The notes beneath the pieces were generated by a model. The model ran no database searches and had not been told where the DNA came from. It was given only the letters and a program-made list of their open reading frames with translations. Position numbers and translations under genes: made by a program. This document shows positions 8,462 to 10,336 of a stretch of 10,336 nucleotides of DNA, piece by piece. Each line of letters starts with the position of its first letter. Position 1 is the first letter of the stretch. The DNA comes from Dehalococcoidia bacterium (GTDB lineage: Bacteria; Chloroflexota; Dehalococcoidia; Bin125). The stretch spans positions 1-10,336 of the forward strand of contig RKRS01000223.1 in the NCBI GenBank assembly GCA_007571275.1, written 5' to 3'.

Positions 8462-8480
8462 CAGGAGATCGTGGCGAAGC

Positions 8481-9332
8481 TCAGCCGCCGTTGAACTCCG
8501 CCTTGATTGCTGCGTAGCGGTCAAGCATTGGAATGACCTGTTCGGCCTGAGCCGGCGGCAGACCGAAGATGATCCGCTGGAAGCCGATGTCGATCAGATT
8601 CTGGACCTGCGCCGGATCTGGACCGACGCCGAAGACGGAGCGTTGGATGCTGTCGAAGTCACGCTCGGCGCGGTCGGCCGCGGCGCGTAGCTGTTCCATA
8701 TCGGCGCGCATGTCACCGCGTAGAGCAATCGGCAGCCAGCCGTCGCAGTAGTCGACGACGCGATCGAAGGCCCATTTCGACTGTGCCCCGAGCAGGATCT
8801 GGGGGCCATTCTCCTGGACTGGCTTGGGGTAGCTCCAGACGGGATCGAAGTCGATGAATTCGCCGTGGAACTCCGGTTCATCTTTGGTCCAGAGTTCACG
8901 CCAGGCGAGGACGATCTCGCGGGTGACCTTCCAACGGTCCTTGAAATTCCAGCCGTGGTTCTCCAGCTCCTCGGCATTCCAGCCTGCCCCGATGCCGAGA
9001 ATCAGGCGTCCGCCGGAGATCATGTCGAGCGAGGCCGCTGATTTCGCGGCGACGAGCACATCGTGCTCAGGAACGAGCAGGATGCCGGTGCCGACATTGA
9101 TTGTTTCGGTCGCGGCGGCCGCGGCCATCAGCGAGACAAACGGGTCGTGCGTGTGCCAGTACTCCTGCGGCAGATCGCCGCCGCCGGGCCAGGGCGAGAT
9201 GCGTGATGTCGGGATGTGGGTGTGCTCGGGGAACCAGAGCGATTCGAAGCCGCGAGCCTCAACCTCGCGAGCAAGCTCGGGCGGCTGAATCGCATAGTCG
9301 GTGGGGAACATGGAAACGCCGAAATCAGTCAT
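8481..9332 (-). CDS. LLM-class F420-dependent oxidoreductase (Rv2161c-like)
   Basis: A 283-residue luciferase-like monooxygenase-fold (TIM barrel) oxidoreductase. Features of the F420-dependent Rv2161c/Rv3093c-type group are visible: GVSMFPTDYAIQPPELAREVE at the N-terminus, LWFPEHTHIP (32-41), GTGILLVPEHD (81-91), SGGRLILGIGAGWNAEE (106-122) and PKPVQENGPQILLGAQS (169-185). The enzyme should transfer hydride to or from coenzyme F420, or FMN if the cofactor assignment is wrong; its substrate cannot be predicted. The ATG at 9332 has AGGA seven bases upstream. The last codons of a coding-like but interrupted frame overlap this ATG by 8 bases. It is the first intact gene of the operon with the SPOUT methyltransferase and exonuclease III, with a 19-base gap to the preferred methyltransferase start. 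Confidence 0.92.
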   Translation of the reverse strand: MTDFGVSMFPTDYAIQPPELAREVEARGFESLWFPEHTHIPTSRISPWPGGGDLPQEYWHTHDPFVSLMAAAAATETINVGTGILLVPEHDVLVAAKSAASLDMISGGRLILGIGAGWNAEELENHGWNFKDRWKVTREIVLAWRELWTKDEPEFHGEFIDFDPVWSYPKPVQENGPQILLGAQSKWAFDRVVDYCDGWLPIALRGDMRADMEQLRAAADRAERDFDSIQRSVFGVGPDPAQVQNLIDIGFQRIIFGLPPAQAEQVIPMLDRYAAIKAEFNGG

Positions 9333-9543
9333 CTGCTGTCCTGTCTATGTCAGTGGTCTCGTGATTGAGGATATCGCCTGTCGCCATCTTCGCAGTCGGC
9401 CCGCTGTCATGCTCGCGCTCGGCCAGGCTCAGCGCGACGTACTGACTCAGATCAAAGTCGCCCGATATCAGCAGCTGATCGGCGGCGGTCAGACCCCAGC
9501 CGCGCCCGTGGCGCGTGAAGTAGGCGCTCTAGCCGTCGGCCCA

Positions 9544-9571
9544 GTCGCCCGATGTGACGTATTCGGGCGAC
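9544..9571. repeat. Perfect 9-bp inverted repeat with 10-base spacer
   Basis: GTCGCCCGA at 9544-9552 is followed after ten bases by its exact reverse complement TCGGGCGAC at 9563-9571. A third copy of GTCGCCCGA lies at 9457-9465 in direct orientation. The arms are GC-rich enough to form a stable hairpin in a transcript of either strand. No T-run follows on either strand, so it is not an intrinsic terminator. It lies between a candidate promoter and the LLM start codon, so it could be a leader hairpin or an operator. The 87-base spacing between the direct copies (29 codons) also fits a repeated SGD motif in the interrupted reading frame. Confidence 0.6.
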
Positions 9572-9639
9572 GGCGTTACGCTCGGCGGCCAGCAATTGGC
9601 AGCGGGCACGGACACTTCCGCAAGAAAGCAGCATGGTCT

Positions 9640-9669
9640 GTTATACGTTGACGCTGCTCGGTGTTTCCA
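9640..9669 (-). promoter_or_regulatory. Candidate sigma70-type promoter for the LLM operon
   Basis: Reading the minus strand, TGGAAA (9669-9664, four of six matches to TTGACA) is followed after 18 bases by TATAAC (9645-9640, five of six matches to TATAAT). Transcription would begin near 9633 and run toward the LLM gene, giving a leader of about 300 bases that contains the interrupted frame and the inverted repeat. It is placed well for the operon, but it is a motif match only. Confidence 0.35.
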
Positions 9670-9678
9670 CCGAAACAT

Positions 9679-9721
9679 AGAGGGCAGTACCAGATCGTCT
9701 GTCAATCCGATCGCCCTCTTT
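9679..9721 (-). terminator. Hairpin just downstream of the DinB-family gene, possible terminator
   Basis: AGAGGGC at 9679-9685 pairs perfectly with GCCCTCT at 9713-9719. Inside it GATCG (9693-9697) pairs with CGATC (9708-9712), leaving a 10-base loop and a 7-base bulge. The structure begins about 11 bases after the DinB-family stop codon on the minus strand. The base run after the stem in that direction (ATGTTTC) is only weakly T-rich; in the plus direction TT follows. A weak, perhaps bidirectional terminator is the likeliest reading. Confidence 0.45.
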
Positions 9722-9730
9722 CGAACCCGC

Positions 9731-10258
9731 TTAGATCGTCAGACCGCCAAGTCCGAGTAGGCCACGGGCGTGCTCAATTTCGCCGACGTGACGGTAGCCG
9801 TGATAGAGCAGCATGCCGGTCAACGCTTGCCAGACCGTCATTGGCGGAGTCGGCTTAATCACGATCTGCTCGGTGAGATGGTCGGAGCTGAGGCTGGCGA
9901 CCCACTCGCGGGTAACGTCCCAAACCTGCTGTTGATAGGTGAGCCAACCGTCGACGTCGTTGAGCAGGACGGCGTCGGCCTGTTCTTTCGTCATCCCCGT
10001 GCCTTGCGAGGTGCGGTGCAAGCCAAAATGCTCGTCCCAACCACCGTTGAGCCAGACGGTGGATCGTCGCTGGGCGACCCAGTTGACGATGTTGTCCTCG
10101 GTGCGGACGTAATGCCAGAGCGAGAAGAATGCGCTGACGCCGTCGTCGGCCGGCCGCGCGTTCCACTGCTCAGCGTTCATGTCTGGCACGGCTCGATCCA
10201 GCATGGCGTGCATGCCGTCGAGACCTTCCTGAACAACTTCAATCTGAGAGAGCGGCAT
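9731..10258 (-). CDS. DinB-family four-helix metalloprotein
   Basis: A 175-residue protein of the DinB/YfiT-like superfamily, cytoplasmic four-helix bundles with a three-histidine metal site. The ligands appear to be His49 in FFSLWHYVRTEDN and His153 plus His157 in LLYHGYRHVGEIEHARG, the expected H...HxxxH pattern. Members include thiol-dependent transferases, but many have no known reaction, so no substrate is assigned. Three starts are possible: TTG at 10273, ATG at 10267 and ATG at 10258. The last is preferred because GAGGA lies eight to nine bases before it, whereas that purine run directly abuts the ATG at 10267. A hairpin follows its stop. It is divergent from the gene starting at 10326. 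Confidence 0.85.
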   Translation of the reverse strand: MPLSQIEVVQEGLDGMHAMLDRAVPDMNAEQWNARPADDGVSAFFSLWHYVRTEDNIVNWVAQRRSTVWLNGGWDEHFGLHRTSQGTGMTKEQADAVLLNDVDGWLTYQQQVWDVTREWVASLSSDHLTEQIVIKPTPPMTVWQALTGMLLYHGYRHVGEIEHARGLLGLGGLTI

Positions 10259-10325
10259 GATTGGCATCCTCAATGTCAGTTAAGCACTGGCTGAGCATAT
10301 CCTGAGTTCAGAGCGAGGAGGCATT

Positions 10326-10336
10326 ATGGCGAATCG
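10326..10336 (+). CDS. Start of an unidentified gene, cut by the window edge
   Basis: ATGGCGAATCG begins at 10326 and runs out of the window after three codons (Met-Ala-Asn). It is supported by a full AGGAGG Shine-Dalgarno at 10316-10321, four bases before the ATG. The gene is divergent from the DinB-family gene, and the 67 bases between the two starts should hold both promoters; only a weak CATATC (-10-like, 10296-10301) is visible. Nothing can be said of the product. Confidence 0.55.

Larger units (their letters stand above)
9325..9678 (-). pseudogene. Small coding-like frame interrupted by a TAG, upstream of the LLM gene
   Basis: On the minus strand one frame runs from an ATG at 9678 (or a GTG at 9609) to TGA at 9327-9325, with a single in-frame TAG at 9531-9529. 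The part after the TAG (about 67 codons) shows strong G/C preference at third positions and a natural-looking peptide, including YFTRHGRGWGLTAADQ and SLAEREHDSG. It contains no ATG, GTG or TTG start until a Met near its end. Before the TAG the frame contains YVTSGDWADG, echoed 29 codons later by LLISGDFDLS, which argues that both halves belong to one frame. I do not recognise a family. A nonsense mutation, a sequencing error, or chance openness are all possible. An overlapping minus frame (9634-9452, QLLAAERNAVARIRHIG) is also open, so a frameshift origin cannot be excluded. Confidence 0.4.

Noticed and set aside
9674..9705. Perfect TTGACA on the minus strand (9705-9700) as the -35 of a promoter
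   Set aside because: The nearest -10-like hexamer (TATGTT, 9679-9674) is 20 bases away, too far, and the TTGACA falls in the loop of the hairpin after the DinB-family gene. The TGGAAA/TATAAC pair is better spaced.
9770..10294. 174-codon plus-strand frame opposite the DinB-family gene
   Set aside because: The minus strand carries the complete three-histidine DinB signature; the plus frame is its antisense shadow and has no recognisable features.
1..10336. Defence system, CRISPR array, mobile element, tRNA or rRNA
   Set aside because: No repeat-spacer pattern, transposase, integrase, terminal repeat or structural RNA was recognised; gene content is of ordinary core and catabolic type.

Overview
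The window is about 60% GC, densely packed bacterial chromosomal DNA with mostly housekeeping and catabolic genes. A small DUF35 OB-fold protein follows a probable thiolase end. There are also a Rv2161c-like F420-dependent LLM oxidoreductase, a DinB-type metalloprotein and an S9 peptidase paired with an amidase. This mix suggests Chloroflexota (Thermomicrobia-like), with Actinomycetota as the main alternative. The taxonomic call is an inference from gene content and is not proven by any marker here.

Layout. On the plus strand, bases 1-542 hold the end of a probable thiolase and a DUF35 OB-fold/zinc-ribbon protein whose start overlaps the thiolase stop. Tail to tail with it, on the minus strand, is phosphoenolpyruvate carboxylase (552-3434). 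A short divergent intergenic region (3435-3524) separates it from a plus-strand pair with a one-base overlap: an S9 prolyl-oligopeptidase-type peptidase (3525-5492) and an amidase-signature hydrolase (5492-6919). The amidase tail overlaps by 23 bases the 3' end of a minus-strand operon. Read in its own direction, that operon is the F420-type LLM oxidoreductase (9332-8481), a SPOUT/TrmH-family rRNA methyltransferase (about 8461-7670) and exonuclease III (7673-6897), with very short or overlapping junctions. A minus-strand DinB-family gene (10258-9731) follows upstream, and a plus-strand gene with a strong Shine-Dalgarno begins at 10326 and runs out of the window.

The only sizeable stretch without an intact gene is 9333-9730. 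It holds a hairpin just after the DinB gene, a plausible sigma70-type promoter facing the LLM operon, a perfect 9-bp inverted repeat, and a coding-like reading frame interrupted by one TAG. That frame ends by overlapping the LLM start codon. I read it as a small gene broken by a nonsense codon, or a leader region, and it is the most interesting part of the window.

Functionally, PEP carboxylase supplies oxaloacetate (anaplerosis). The peptidase and amidase look like a peptide/amide catabolic pair. The methyltransferase and exonuclease III are RNA-modification and DNA-repair functions co-transcribed with a redox enzyme, probably by convenience of operon structure. I see no CRISPR array, transposon, tRNA or rRNA, prophage or recognisable defence system.
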